From contig MNCI01013833.1 in the NCBI GenBank assembly GCA_015680685.1, forward strand, positions 62,001 to 126,000: a DNA stretch of 64,000 nucleotides, written 5' to 3'. The position numbers were made by a program, and so were the translations under genes. Shown in pieces: positions 1-10,789 of this stretch. The notes beneath the pieces were generated by a model. That model worked only from the letters and a program-made list of their open reading frames with translations, did no database searches and was not told the DNA's origin. Numbering within the stretch: the first letter of the stretch is position 1; every line of letters starts with the position of its first letter. This stretch comes from Gnetum montanum (lineage: Eukaryota > Streptophyta > Gnetopsida > Gnetales > Gnetaceae).

Positions 1-1128
1 CCCCAATGTCACTACCAAGTTTGGGAGTACTTTAGGAGGACTCCTTCTCCTTTGAGAGGCACCCCACATACTTACCATCCTCCAACTCCATCCGCACCTC
101 TTCCAACTATAGTTCCCACACCTCCTGCTCCAACAATGCAAGGGAAATTCCCCACTCAACCGTAGCAACGCCACGCTATGAGAGTAGTAAATATTCAACC
201 TGCTACTGGTTCTGACAACTGTAAAAAGAAAAGACCTTTCTTCAGAACAAAAAGCCCAGACAGACTCTCGCAACAACAAGCGGTTGAGCCAATGTACACT
301 CCTCCACCATTTAATACTTCGGAGCTCAGTTCAACATCAAGCTGTACGCATACGGTTATGTTAACGCATACCGTAACCAACTGGATCAAGGTAGGCCACT
401 TTCCCAGGAAATTAATTAACCCTGGAAGTCCCTTAATCTACCTACAAATCACCGGGAACTCACCACATAAGGCTCTTCTTGACTTAGGTTCCGAAGTCAA
501 CCTAATATCATGAGAAATGTATCAAGCCTGGAACCTTTCCCAACTTAAGAAGAGCAACATTCAACTAGAGCTGGTAGACCAGTCCATCACCATTCCCTTG
601 GGATTGGTGAAGGACATAGTTACCATTGTGTGTGGTTGGTTATACCCAACCAATTTTCTGGTGATTGAATTCAACAACAACAAAGGGGACTTCCCAATCA
701 TAATGGGAAGGCCATGGCTAAGTACAGTAGATGCATACCTAGGGATCCACGATCTTTCCTTGCAGATGTCTAAGATAAACATTTATGGAAAGATCAGGAA
801 GAAGAAAGTTCCATGCATCACATACAGTGATTCATTGGGTGATGACATGGAGGAAATGCCTCCATGCAATAGGTGTGTCCTTAATACTTTGAAACAAAGA
901 TGCTTGTATGTAGCAATCACACAACAAGTAGTAGACACCCCATGGTTGACAGCTAGTCGAAAGAGAAATCGACAAATATGCATGGAACGAATTGGGGGTA
1001 CAACTCATGTTAACAATGAAGGCATAGATACATTGGAATATGAGCGTTGTCAACTTCGACCCCTCAACCTAAGAACATCAGTTGGGAGAAGTTTGGAACT
1101 TCTACGAAATTCAAACAAACACTCATTA
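1..1128 (+). pseudogene. gag C-terminus and retropepsin-like protease of element A
   Basis: One frame runs from base 1 through a proline-rich gag tail into a protease, with stop codons at 163-165 and 511-513. The protease active-site region reads ALLDLGSEVNLIS, so the catalytic Asp is present in a DLGS context. The typical C-terminal motif IMGRPWLSTVDA follows about 70 residues later. After it, a basic stretch with KKKVPCI and a Cys-rich linker matches the residual protease tail of element B at 37175-37537. In an intact element this enzyme would cleave Gag-Pol inside the particle. The two in-frame stops make this copy inactive. Confidence 0.75.
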
Positions 1129-1140
1129 TTTCGGATCTCT
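1120..1140 (+). other. Internal deletion junction removing RT-RNase H-integrase
   Basis: Left of about 1128 the sequence follows the start of the protease-RT linker in element B (forward positions near 37140-37190). Right of it, beginning CTCATTATTT, it follows the region downstream of B's integrase (near 34285). About 2.9 kb present in B is missing here. I see no obvious long repeat at the junction. Confidence 0.7.
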
Positions 1141-3195
1141 CCCTTACAATTCAGTCATGGGGGAGATGGCCACCTATGCTAATCACTTGGGGCCCTCAGT
1201 TCTTTTTAAGTTTTTTTTTACACATTTTTGTTTTACATGTTTTTGTTTTACACATTTTTATTTTATAATTTCTTTAACTTTTCCTATTTTTGTTTTACAA
1301 TTTCTTTAACTTTTCTTGTTTTTGTTTTAGAACTTTCTTTAACTTTTCTTGTTTTTGTTTTTATAATTTCTTTAACTTTTCTTGTTTTTTTACAACATTG
1401 TTATACTTTTCCATTTTTTGTGTGAGTGAGTGTGTGTGATCCACCATGTAAGTTTGTCACCCAATAAGTGTTCTTCACGATGGTATGAACTATTTTCATA
1501 CTGGTTGCTAATGTTTGGTTTTTACCTTTAAGTAATGATGTTGATACTAAGGTATGTTCTTTTGATATGGCAGGCGATGAGTTCACTTCATCTATCCATT
1601 CACCAGTTTCTATGGTCTCTCTTGGCTTGGAAATGTATAGTCTCCTTTCTAATAAGAACTTTAACGAACCAGTGATTGGGCACTTCTCAAACTAAGGAAG
1701 GACTCAAGGTTTGAAAAGGGTGTGACTTCAAGGGAACTTGATGCTTTTGTGTTGGCCATTCTCTTGGGTGCTTGGATGTTTTCTTCTGGAATTTTCTTAC
1801 CGTTCTGATGTTACTCAATTATTGGAAGCTGAGAAAATAAAAATAAGAAGTCTTTACATGGTGTGGTTCTCACACATAAAAACACAAAACACAAAAAACA
1901 AAAAAAAAGAGAAAAAAAGAAAAAAAAGTGAGAATTCAAAGCACACTCCTTAGACAAAATAAACCTGGGCTACAAGCACTAGTTATGGAACTAAAAATGT
2001 TCCCTCTAACTAAGGCCCTTCTTGCTTTCCATTCTCTCCTTGTTTCGTCGGAATGGTGGTGACTCTTGGAGAAGGCATTCTTGTTACTTCAAGAGGATTG
2101 TTTGGCCGAATGCATTGATGCGAAGTCACTGGATGTGGTTGGTTTGAGGCCAGACTTGGAATGGGACTTGCTAAGCTACATTAATCATGAAACACACAAG
2201 GGGCTATACACCACCTTGTTCTTGGGATTCCATTCCATTCTCTTCTCTCCATCCTTCTCCCCATTCTTCACCTCATTGCCAGTTGTATCATTAGTATATA
2301 TTTTGGTTGATGCATTGTTTTCTTTTTGGTAAATTCTTGCGGTTAAGACTTTAACTCTTATTCCAATTGACATTCCTAGAGCCTACGAACTCTTTGAATG
2401 TGGGTCTATTAGGGCATTAAGGGCATGAGCCTGCTTTGGGGAGGACCCACTAGCATTCCTATTTGGTATATCAGTTAAATTCTTACCCTTAACATTTTTG
2501 CAATCTATTTTGTTTTGTTTATTTCCATATTGACATCCATTTCATTAATGTCATAGTTGTCCCTTTTTATCTATCTTTCTTATTCCTTTTCTTTCTCCAT
2601 TCTAACGCTACCAGAGGTTCACGATTAGTCATGGGGGTATGGGGCTTGATTTTTTCGCTTTTCTCTTAGCCCCGATTTTTTTTGATTTTTTCCTAACCCC
2701 TACACCTTCGGTAGTCATCAATATTATATCTTTAGATCCACAATTAGCCATACCACAACTCAGCCAATGGAATTTCACCAAAGTAAGGTATCAATTACAT
2801 GATGATTCATTCACCCTTGCTAATATAAGATTGTGTTGTGTGTGTAGATGGCGATCATGCAACAACGGACCGGATCTGGAGGGACCACTTGGAATGGAGC
2901 AGTGCTGAAGTAGCTATGCAAGGAGCAAGAACAATGATGCGCTTATGGATGGACAATGAAAGGCACAATCTTGGCGTTGGCAACATCAACACTTCTTTCT
3001 CTCTCTCTTTCTCTCAGCTGCCAAATGAGGCATGATGTCAATGTAATAAGGTGTTTACCCTTATTGTCTTGAACACTAGTTTTGTTGTGTCTTGTAATGA
3101 TGATCTGTTAACATGTCATCCCATTAGTTTCCATTGAGTTAATAATCCCATACCTTCCTGATATTATTGTAATGAACTCGAGGATGAGTTTTCAT
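1129..3195 (+). other. Long 3' non-coding region of element A
   Basis: This stretch has no clear gene. It starts with a T-rich run of 25-30 bp repeats of the type TTTCTTTAACTTTTCTTGTT (1200-1400), then an A-rich tract at 1885-1930. Large parts align with the reverse complement of 32360-34290 in element B, including the stretch at 2300-2500 with matching exon-like text. Athila elements often carry an env-like frame at this position. Here only one short conserved frame survives (2838-3035, listed separately). Confidence 0.6.
2838..3035 (+). pseudogene. Short conserved frame in 3' region of element A, possible remnant of a third ORF
   Basis: The 65-residue frame begins MCVDGDH and contains IWRDHLEW and MQGAR. 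Element B has the same frame on minus within 32624-32760, reading CVDGNH, IWRKHLGW and VQGTR at matching spacing. The two copies therefore share residues in one frame despite many base changes. The frame sits just after a pyrimidine-rich TAG, where a 3' ORF of an Athila element could begin by splicing. No domain is recognised. It could also be non-coding sequence that has simply not diverged much. Confidence 0.3.
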
Positions 3196-3210
3196 TTAGT
3201 CATGGGGGTA
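3196..3210 (+). promoter_or_regulatory. Polypurine tract of element A
   Basis: The sequence TAGTCATGGGGGTA directly precedes the LTR start TGATG at 3211. The same tract precedes the 3' LTR of element B at 32341-32356 on minus. It would prime plus-strand DNA synthesis. Confidence 0.75.
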
Positions 3211-3645
3211 TGATGGGAAGCGATATCGCAGTGTGCCATCATATCTATAAATAAGAGGTGGCTCTCCCTTGTTTCCTCATTGTAGGCTATAAGTAGGAAA
3301 ACTCTGGTAGATTGATCACTCCAGAGATAGAATATTTTCCATGTGCCCACAGTAGGAGTCCCAAAGTGAACAGATCTTTATTCGAGCAAACATTGTACCT
3401 GAACACAAGTTTGTGTACAGCAATAAAGACGAGCTTTTTGGATAAAACTTGCAGTGCATGGAATAGGATTTTATTTAATGTTATTTATTGCTTTTTCTCT
3501 CACCCTTCTCTCCTAGTAACATGGAATGAGTACGACTTGATTACGAGCATCTAAGTGTGACTACTTGGTAACCTAGTGGCGTACCTAGGATCTGCGCTTG
3601 GTAATCCCAGTGGTAGTCGTGCACCAAGATGTGTACGAATAATCA
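3211..3645 (+). repeat. 3' LTR of element A, 3' end truncated or diverged
   Basis: It begins TGATGGGAAGCGATATCGCA and aligns with both LTRs of element B through the TATA box, the AATAAA signal at 3422-3427 and the segment CTTGGTAACCTAGT near 3565. Beyond about 3645 the match is lost and an unrelated direct repeat begins. The expected LTR end, similar to CCACTCATCA, is not found. Confidence 0.7.
3246..3253 (+). promoter_or_regulatory. LTR TATA box (element A)
   Basis: TATAAATA lies only 35 bp inside the LTR start and is conserved in both LTRs of element B. The AATAAA at 3422-3427 would then lie about 145 bp into the transcript, which places R between them. U3 is therefore exceptionally short. 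Confidence 0.6.
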
Positions 3646-3743
3646 AGGATCATACCCTAGCATCTTGACTTCATAAAACACATTTCAACCTTTTAGCTAC
3701 TTCCATGCATCATTCAGGATCATACCCTAGCATCTTGACTTCA
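3646..3743. repeat. 28-bp direct repeat pair
   Basis: AGGATCATACCCTAGCATCT plus eight more identical bases occurs at 3646-3673 and again at 3716-3743, separated by 42 bp. The first copy starts just where the LTR match of element A ends. Confidence 0.8.
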
Positions 3744-3769
3744 ATTTCTGTGACTTCAAGAAAGTTAAG

Positions 3770-5240
3770 TAAAATGACCAAAAAGTTTTCTAAGTATCAC
3801 TGATGTTGACACTGATGCCAATATTAGTATAGAAAAAACCATCTTTGGCACCTTCAAACCTCATTTGAATTGCATTTTGACATGTGACATGGGTCCGAAG
3901 GTCCTGGATGACCCATCTAGAATAGTTTTAGTACTATAGACTTCAAATATTGGTACTTTTTGATAAGTTGTTTCAAAACTTTGAAAATCAAATTTTTTTA
4001 TAAGTTTGGAGCATGAACAAGTTCATGAATTACCTTGACATCTCTAAAAGCATCTCCAACATCTCAAATCAATTTAAACATATAGTTCATAACATTTCAC
4101 AAATTTACAAGCCTCTTAACACTAAAAAATCATCATTTCAAATCATTCCAAAGTTAGTTTCAATATCTCGAGAGTTAGAATTTTCAATCTAGAAAGTCAC
4201 TGGAAATTTTTCTAATCCATAGTTGACACTAATGCTAGTATCAACATTGTTAAACTTTGTTTCATCCTTCAAATCAGCATTCCATAGTATCCACAAGTCT
4301 CTTGGGAACCTCAACCTCATCTTGGTAGCCTTCAACATTGGTTGGAAATTAAACGAGGCGTTAAAAACTTGAAAATCCAATTTAGATAAAATGGGCAAGA
4401 ATTTTACTAAGTAGGGGTGACATGAAAGATGATGTGAGCATCACCATTCTTGGAACTTTAGAAATACCATCATTGACCTTAACAATTATCATTTTGATTC
4501 ATCTTCAAGCCTCTGGAGTCCCTTAGCATTGTCTTGACATCATTTTGATTCATTTCAATGGTAATTCATGCATCTCAAAGATGCATAATTATGACCTACA
4601 AAACTCTGAAATTTTTCAAAGTATCATGGCTAACATTGATGCTTACATTAGCATTGATGTTAATGTCAGTGTCAATATTAGCAATTTCAACACATGTATC
4701 ATGACATCATCAATTATTAAGCTTAGTATTTGATAGTATCTTTCAATTTCATGAGTCCTCAACATAATTCGACATCAATTTAGGCATTGCATAGGGTCTT
4801 GGAGCTCTAAAACTAGAACCTAGGTAAAACTACAAAACTTTGTCTAAGTATTAGTGATCCTAATGTTGACAATGATAGTGTTAGCTGTCCCCATGGTTGA
4901 GCTTGCAAAGTAAAAAGGCCAAACTTGCTCCTTTTCTACCCAAGGTCATTTTTAAATAAACTATACTTAAGTTAAGTTTGATTTTAGTAACACTAAGTTG
5001 ATATTAGCAACTTTGGATTTATAAATATGATCACAAAACATAAATTTTGGGATTGGTTTCTTTATATTTTAGAGCACTTGTCAAATTTGAGGAAATTAAA
5101 AGCATAAGCACCTCACAACATCATAACATCTACATGCTCTATAGTAACCTTCTACTCTTCAACATCACTTCTAGAGATACAATTTTAAGGCTTCTACAAC
5201 ACATTCCAGAGTTAGAAATTTTTCAACTTCAAGCTTAGTC
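3770..5240. repeat. Degenerate tandem repeat, unit about 205 bp, about seven units
   Basis: A recurrent core of the type GAAATTTTTCTAAGTATCA, followed by repeated 'gatgttgacactgatgct' text and then 'acctcaaatc' text, can be followed at about 3782, 3984, 4193, 4395, 4605, 4836 and near 5040. Spacing is 202, 209, 202, 210 and 231 bp and then about 200. The units are too diverged for exact boundaries. Short open frames inside look like chance products of the repeat. Confidence 0.45.
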
Positions 5241-7440
5241 AATACAACCCTGGTTTGGCCTGAAATTGATTCTAGATTATGCTTATAGCTTCCTCATCCA
5301 TATTCTAATTCTCCATAGGTTAAATTTCATTTTCAAAATCCATATTTTTATTAATATTTAATCTCTTATTATCAATTTCAACTCACTTGCATTTTTCATC
5401 TATGACTTGTAATTTTGGCTTTTCATAAAAGATGAAAACTTTGTTACTCATTAATAAAGCATTGTATTATTTGCAAAGGAACCCGTTATTCTTTCATGTA
5501 TATCATCATCTTAATACTTTATATTTTGTGTTCTTTTACTTAGGTTTTATACTTATGTTTTATTATATTATTCATAGTTTATTCTATACTTAGTTTATTT
5601 GTCAATAGTTTAAACTTAGTCATTTTCTAGTGATTTACACTTATCATTTATAGCAGTAAAACCTTATTTTTTTTCATCATTGTTCTACTATTTCTTGTTT
5701 TTTTGTATTAGGTTAAGTTTGTATTTTATTGGAGGTTTTGTACTCCTTCGTTTGATAATCATTGATGTATTGAGGGTTACATTGATCTGAAGACTATTTA
5801 TGATTGCATGTTAAGTATTTCAATGCTTAGTTTGTAGAGGTATCCTTCTAGAAGTATGAAGAACATTTCTATAGGAATATTTTTGGTGCTAGAAAGAGGG
5901 CCAATGTGATTTCTAGTATATTAAACCTATTGCATAACATCCTATAGGTCCTTTCTAGCATTTATAAGTTTTTCTCACTTCTAGTGCTTTTACTTCTTTT
6001 TTTTTGATTTTTAGTTCTTTTTTTTTTATGTGCACTTGATCTTGTTTTTTCCTAAGCAGGTGTAGGAGACTCTCACTGACATTATGTTAGGATAGCTCCA
6101 CTCACAATTCTCAAATTCATAGATTGATAAAGATGGGAAAAGCACCATCATTTATAGTATCCAAGACATAACATGATTACAAGTTTGCATGTGCTAAGTA
6201 AGAACTAAGTATAGCACTATCTAATAGTAAGATAAGAAGAATGGTTTCCTATGAAATAGCCAATTTTTTGAAACCATTCCTACCAAATCCAAATCATCCC
6301 ATTAAGCTGAATCAATCTAAACAAGCTACAATAATAGAGTATCTAGTCATTAGAGATGAAGTTTAGATAATGACAAGTGTTGAAAGTCAACAAAGGCAAG
6401 CTATGATGGAATTTTAGGTGAATCATCCTAACATTGATGTAAGTAGGACCTATTTTTGTGCCTTAGTTACAAGATTCATTCTATTGTAATTTTACTATTT
6501 TTGATAATTTTTAGAGATTAAGGTTTTGTGAGAATTCAATACAAATTCTCAAGCTTATGTATTATGTGCTAATCTATTGTTTTTAGACTAATAGATTTGT
6601 CTTGCTTTAGATCTAATTGGATTTTGATTATTTCAACAAATTCTTAGTTATGATTATTTTATGAGTTTTTGTTTTAGATTTCACACTATAAACATGAGTC
6701 AACCACAAGTAGTTGTGAGACTGTTGATGTTGACCATGAGTCATTGTATCCCACCATGGGGTATGATGGGCTCATGATTAGCCCTTTTATATTTCTTTAC
6801 AATTTTAATCTTTATTTCTAGAAAAATTGCAATCCCATAACATGTGGTTAAGTCATAGTTCATAGGTTCAATTCCATGGATTACAATATTCCTAGGTCAT
6901 AAGTTCAATTCCATGGAGCAATGCTAAGTCATAATTTTTTTAAAAAATTCTATAAAAGGAATTTTAAAAGTAGTCTGATAAATCTAATAGATCTCAAAGA
7001 ATGTAAGTTAATAATTTTAGTTTCAATCTCATATTTATCTTAAAATTTTTTCCCCATGGAATGAAGCTAAATAAAGGAATTCTAGTGGGTTTTATGGTTC
7101 TTTTTCATGATAGCTACCTTTGAAAATATTTTTGATAAATTAATGAATGATGAAAAGGTGTTAGACCCTAAAAATAAAATTATATTAAGATTAAAAATTA
7201 GAGAAAATTATAAAAGGAATACAACATATTCCTTCAATAATAAACAAGCTTTAAAAACAAAATTGAAAACATAAAATAATGAGTGATGAATTTTTAACTT
7301 CCTAATTTAAAAATAAAACATAAAAATTATAAGGTGTTGGTCCTATTTATAGAAAATAACTAATTATTAACTAATTGTTCCATGATATATGAATTTAATT
7401 CATAACTTTGGCTTGTCATGAACTTGAGTCTTCATGTATG
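5241..7440. other. AT-rich DNA without a recognisable gene; flank of element C
   Basis: I see only short AT-rich frames, T-runs at 6000-6050 and a primer-binding-site-like string at 5880-5902. A broken frame near 6240-6420 could be an old gag start, but it carries no motif I can name. No LTR pair could be matched for this stretch. Confidence 0.4.
5880..5902 (+). promoter_or_regulatory. Primer-binding-site-like sequence of an older element
   Basis: TTTTTGGTGCTAGAAAGAGG closely resembles the primer binding sites that follow the 5' LTRs of C (8644-8663), F (25368-25387) and E (52156-52177, minus). It suggests an older Tat-type 5' LTR end just to the left, but that LTR is not otherwise recognisable. 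Confidence 0.4.
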
Positions 7441-8636
7441 TGTTAACACCTTTAAACCATTTCATGGAGCAAATTTTTATTTCCCCAATTTATTTTTGAT
7501 AGTTGGAAAATCAGGATTGGGGAAATGAAAAAGAGCATAATAATTAAATATATATGAATTTAGGTGAGGAAAAATTAATGAAAGAGCCTCAAAGTTTAAA
7601 AAACAAGGTTGATGTCATTGACATACACATATCAGTGATCAAAATCAAATGTATTAAAGTGTTTAGCATTTAAATTTGGGATTTTTAGATCACTTTTATA
7701 GTTCTTTGTTGCATGATAGTAGACTCTTATTAAGATTTGCCATAGAAGAGCTCATGTTGGAAATCCTCAAGAGCAATTTAATAGAGAAGTTTATTATTAT
7801 GTAATTTTTAAGGTTGCTATTAGAATTACTATAAGAGAGCCTTTGCTATAGACAAGCTAGTTGAAAAATTCAATAGTTTAGAGGGTTCAAAAAATCTTTG
7901 GTATTTTGATAGGACTAAAATAAATTTATGATTTTTAAAAGTATATTCCTTTGGTATTTAAATAAGAAATTATCAAATCTTTAAAAGCTCTATTGTATGC
8001 AATCGTTGACAACTATTATCTAGCCAAAATAGATACTCGTATGTGGTGTTTTACGTAGCAATTTTTGGTAGTATAGTAGGATTATCTTTAAGAAATTGCT
8101 TATTTGAGCCTATAAAATTTGAACAATTCATAGATATTGAATTAAGGATAACTTTATTATGAGGTGTTTCCTCGTATTAATTTACCTTGCTTAAATATTT
8201 AATATTTTTAGAAAAATTTGATCTTTTTCTTTCTCTTTTCATTGAATCTTACTTTATTTCTAGTTTTCGTATGGAACTTTCTATCTCTGGGGAAAATTAG
8301 GAGTAGATTGGTAGAGTTATACTCAATGGTCTTTGCAAAATTCTATTTGTTAGAAGTAGGTGTTATAAGGATTGTACACACTAAGTAATTGAACAAAATA
8401 GAAATCTCCAACAACTCATAGTATTTTACAAAGTTGGCCGAATCTTTTCATGATAGTCAATTATAGTTTTATAGGCAACCTAACTATTTCAACATTTACA
8501 ACAACAACAAACCAATACTCAAATTTAACTACTAAGTCTATTTGGAGGTATTTGGGCCCTGGTGTTGCTAGAGACTAGCGAGCATCTAAATCCTATTCGA
8601 GGCACTTGTTGGTGGTCACATCCCAAACGATCACCA
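7441..8636 (+). repeat. 5' LTR of element C, carrying an internal deletion
   Basis: It starts TGTTAACACCTTTAAACC and matches the 3' LTR start at 15021. The match is continuous to 7660, then jumps to the segment corresponding to 16761 in the 3' LTR, so about 1.5 kb is missing here. It ends about at CACCA (8636), eight bases before the primer binding site. The lost part holds the only clear TATA box, at 16595. Confidence 0.7.
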
Positions 8637-8643
8637 ATAGTTC

Positions 8644-8663
8644 TTTTAGTGCTAGAAGGAGGG
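8644..8663 (+). promoter_or_regulatory. Primer binding site of element C
   Basis: TTTTAGTGCTAGAAGGAGGG follows the LTR end by eight bases and resembles the primer binding sites of E and F. I cannot name the tRNA without a search. Confidence 0.55.
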
Positions 8664-8764
8664 CTAAAAATTTATCCTATAAGTTCATAAGCCTGATAGT
8701 ACTAGCATACCAACAATTATTTGTTACTATAAAGGCTTAAGAAATTAGATTCTATGTTTAGTTC

Positions 8765-9160
8765 ATGACCAACAAGATTGATAGTTTGGAAGCTTTCAAA
8801 GATTCAAAGGAAGTTCTTGATTATAAGATTGATTCTTCATCAAAAGAAGAACAAAAGAAGGTTTTTCAATTTGGAACAAGCAGTGGATTAAAGACCAGAA
8901 GGTTGAGAAGATCACCCATTCTATGTAGTTTGTTAGTTTATAAGAGAAGATCTAAGAAGTATAAAAGTTCAAAAATCTAGAAGAATAATATGGCAAATCT
9001 TTGGCAAAGAGTCACACCATTAGGATTTCAAAACTAAAATTATATTCCTATGGTAGTTTATAAATATTTTCCTGAGCCTTTTATTTTTGGAAAAGCTTAC
9101 TTAGTTGAAGAATATATTCACATGTTTGAGATATGTCCAACAAAATAGTGAAGCTAAAAA
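8765..9160 (+). pseudogene. gag fragment, element C
   Basis: The first open frame begins MTNKIDSLEAF and runs 71 residues. A second frame continues after a stop to about 9150 (FFGKAYLVEEYIHMFEICP-like text in a +1 frame). It is much shorter than the usual Tat Gag, and I see no CCHC knuckle. The gag label depends on its position between primer binding site and protease. Confidence 0.45.
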
Positions 9161-9163
9161 GCC

Positions 9164-10306
9164 TTGGCAATAATTAATATCAAGGAGGAAAAGAAAAATA
9201 GAAAACTTAAATATCAAGCTACTAAGTTAGTAGAAGATGAGGATGATAATGATCTTGTTATGTCTAACTTCCTTGATATTGAATCTGAAAATGAGCTATC
9301 TAGTGTTCATGATGTAAGAAAATCTTCTAATTCTGGGTCTAGTGATACTTCTCTATCAAGTTCTAAAGAAGATATATCCCTAGATGAGGAGTGTAATAAC
9401 AATGATGAAAATGAATATAATTTGAGACCAAAAGAAAGACTAACTAATTCTAGACCTTCAAATGTCATTGCTAATCCATCTACTAAGAGAAAGGCTTTTG
9501 AGCCAAGTAGAAGAGAGAAAAATAAGAATAAAGAGGATCAAGTAGAACAAAGTACTTCATATCAGTCTTTCAATAAATGGATAAAGAAACCAAGCTTTAT
9601 TGGAGATGGAGAATATCATTTGATTAAAGATCTTAAATGTGTCAGGGCCAATATTAGCATATATCAATTACTACAAATAGGAGATCAACAAAGAAAGGCT
9701 TTAGAGTTTATTAAAGGCAAAAGAAGGGTTAGAGAATCAAAGTTAAGTTATGTGTCTAATAACGATGAAAAATCAAAGGCTAGTTATGATTGTATTCCTA
9801 ATAAAGAAGCTTCTCCTTTTCTTTTGACAATGAAGTTAAAGGATAAATATATGCATAATTGTTTGGTTGATTCTAGAGCCACATCTACTATGATGCCATT
9901 GTCTATATGCAAAAAACTTGGTTTTATTCCTAAAAAATCAAATAAAAAGATTATTCAAGTGGACAAGAACAAAGTGAAGATTATGGATCAATTACCAAAT
10001 GTTCTATTAGAAATCACTTCTGAACCCTATGTTAAAAGTAGAGTAACTATTTAAGTGGTAGATATACTAGACACACATAATCTCTCATTCACTAGAAGTT
10101 GGAGTAAGAATTTCTTAGGTTACATATCAATAGATTATTCGCACATGTGGCTACGTTGGAAAGGAGAACTAAACCAAATATATGTGTATAGTGAACCTTT
10201 GATGATTGATAATATTACTTCAAATGGAAAAGGTAAAATTGTTGAAAAAAAGACTTTTGAAACCAAAATTTATACACTCCAAGAAACTTATAGTTCCAAA
10301 AAATAA
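9164..10306 (+). pseudogene. gag C-terminus and aspartic protease, element C
   Basis: A 296-residue open frame has an acidic, Ser-rich first half with a NEYNLRPKERL segment. The second half is protease-like: NCLVDSRATSTMMPLSICKK has the catalytic Asp, but the following Gly is replaced by Arg (DSRA for DSGA). The frame stops at 10052. A second frame at 10055-10306 continues the protease tail with the conserved pattern DILDTHNLSFTRSW and the block YISIDYSHMWLRWKG, typical of this lineage. One in-frame stop and the G-to-R change would inactivate it. Confidence 0.7.
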
Positions 10307-10325
10307 GAATCCAAAGATGAGAATA

Positions 10326-10719
10326 AATGGGAATTGTACTTTGATGGCTCATGTAATTCTAAAGGTTCAAGAGTTGGGATAGTTATAATAAGAGATGATT
10401 CACCAAACATTCTAAGGGTGATTCATCTATCATTCCCTTGTACTAAAAACAAGGTCAAATATGAATCTTTGCATATTGGTATTAGAACAGCTTTGGAAAA
10501 ATAAATTAAGGTAATCACTACAAAAGGATATTCGAGATTAGTTTGTGAACAAGTTAAAGGTAATTTCATGATGAAAAGCTCATTTTTACGACCATATAAA
10601 AAACTTGTCTACAAAATGTTAAAATAGTTTCAACACTACCAAATAGAACATATAGGTAGAGAGGGTAAGTATACAGCAGATGACTTAGCAAAAGCAACTT
10701 CGACATTAGACATGTGAAA
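10326..10719 (+). pseudogene. RNase H domain located upstream of RT, element C
   Basis: Translation after the protease gives WELYFDGSCNSKGSRVGIVI, the hallmark opening of the additional archaeal-type RNase H of Tat elements (catalytic Asp in FDGS). About 40 residues on comes KYESLHIGIRTALE, carrying the catalytic Glu. Near 10675 comes YTADDLAKA, which matches the terminal Asp motif. Stops interrupt it (10502, 10626, 10716). The domain sits between protease and RT. In D and F the homologous domain lies in the usual place between RNase H and integrase. Confidence 0.7.
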
Positions 10720-10789
10720 GATAGAAAAATATGGGCATGTAAGGATTAAAGAAGAACATCAACCATTAGTACCAAATAACATAAAACAT

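Larger units (their letters stand above)
1..3645 (+). mobile_element. Element A: Athila-like Ty3/gypsy element, 5' end outside window, internally deleted
   Basis: Order seen: end of gag, aspartic protease, deletion junction near 1128, about 2 kb of 3' non-coding DNA, polypurine tract, 3' LTR starting at 3211. It matches element B (31528-38364, minus strand) along the protease C-terminus, the 3' non-coding region, the polypurine tract and the LTR, so both belong to one family. RT, RNase H and integrase are absent from A but present in B. The lineage call rests on B. The LTR match to B ends near 3645, so the last part of the LTR is either missing or too diverged to follow. Confidence 0.8.
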
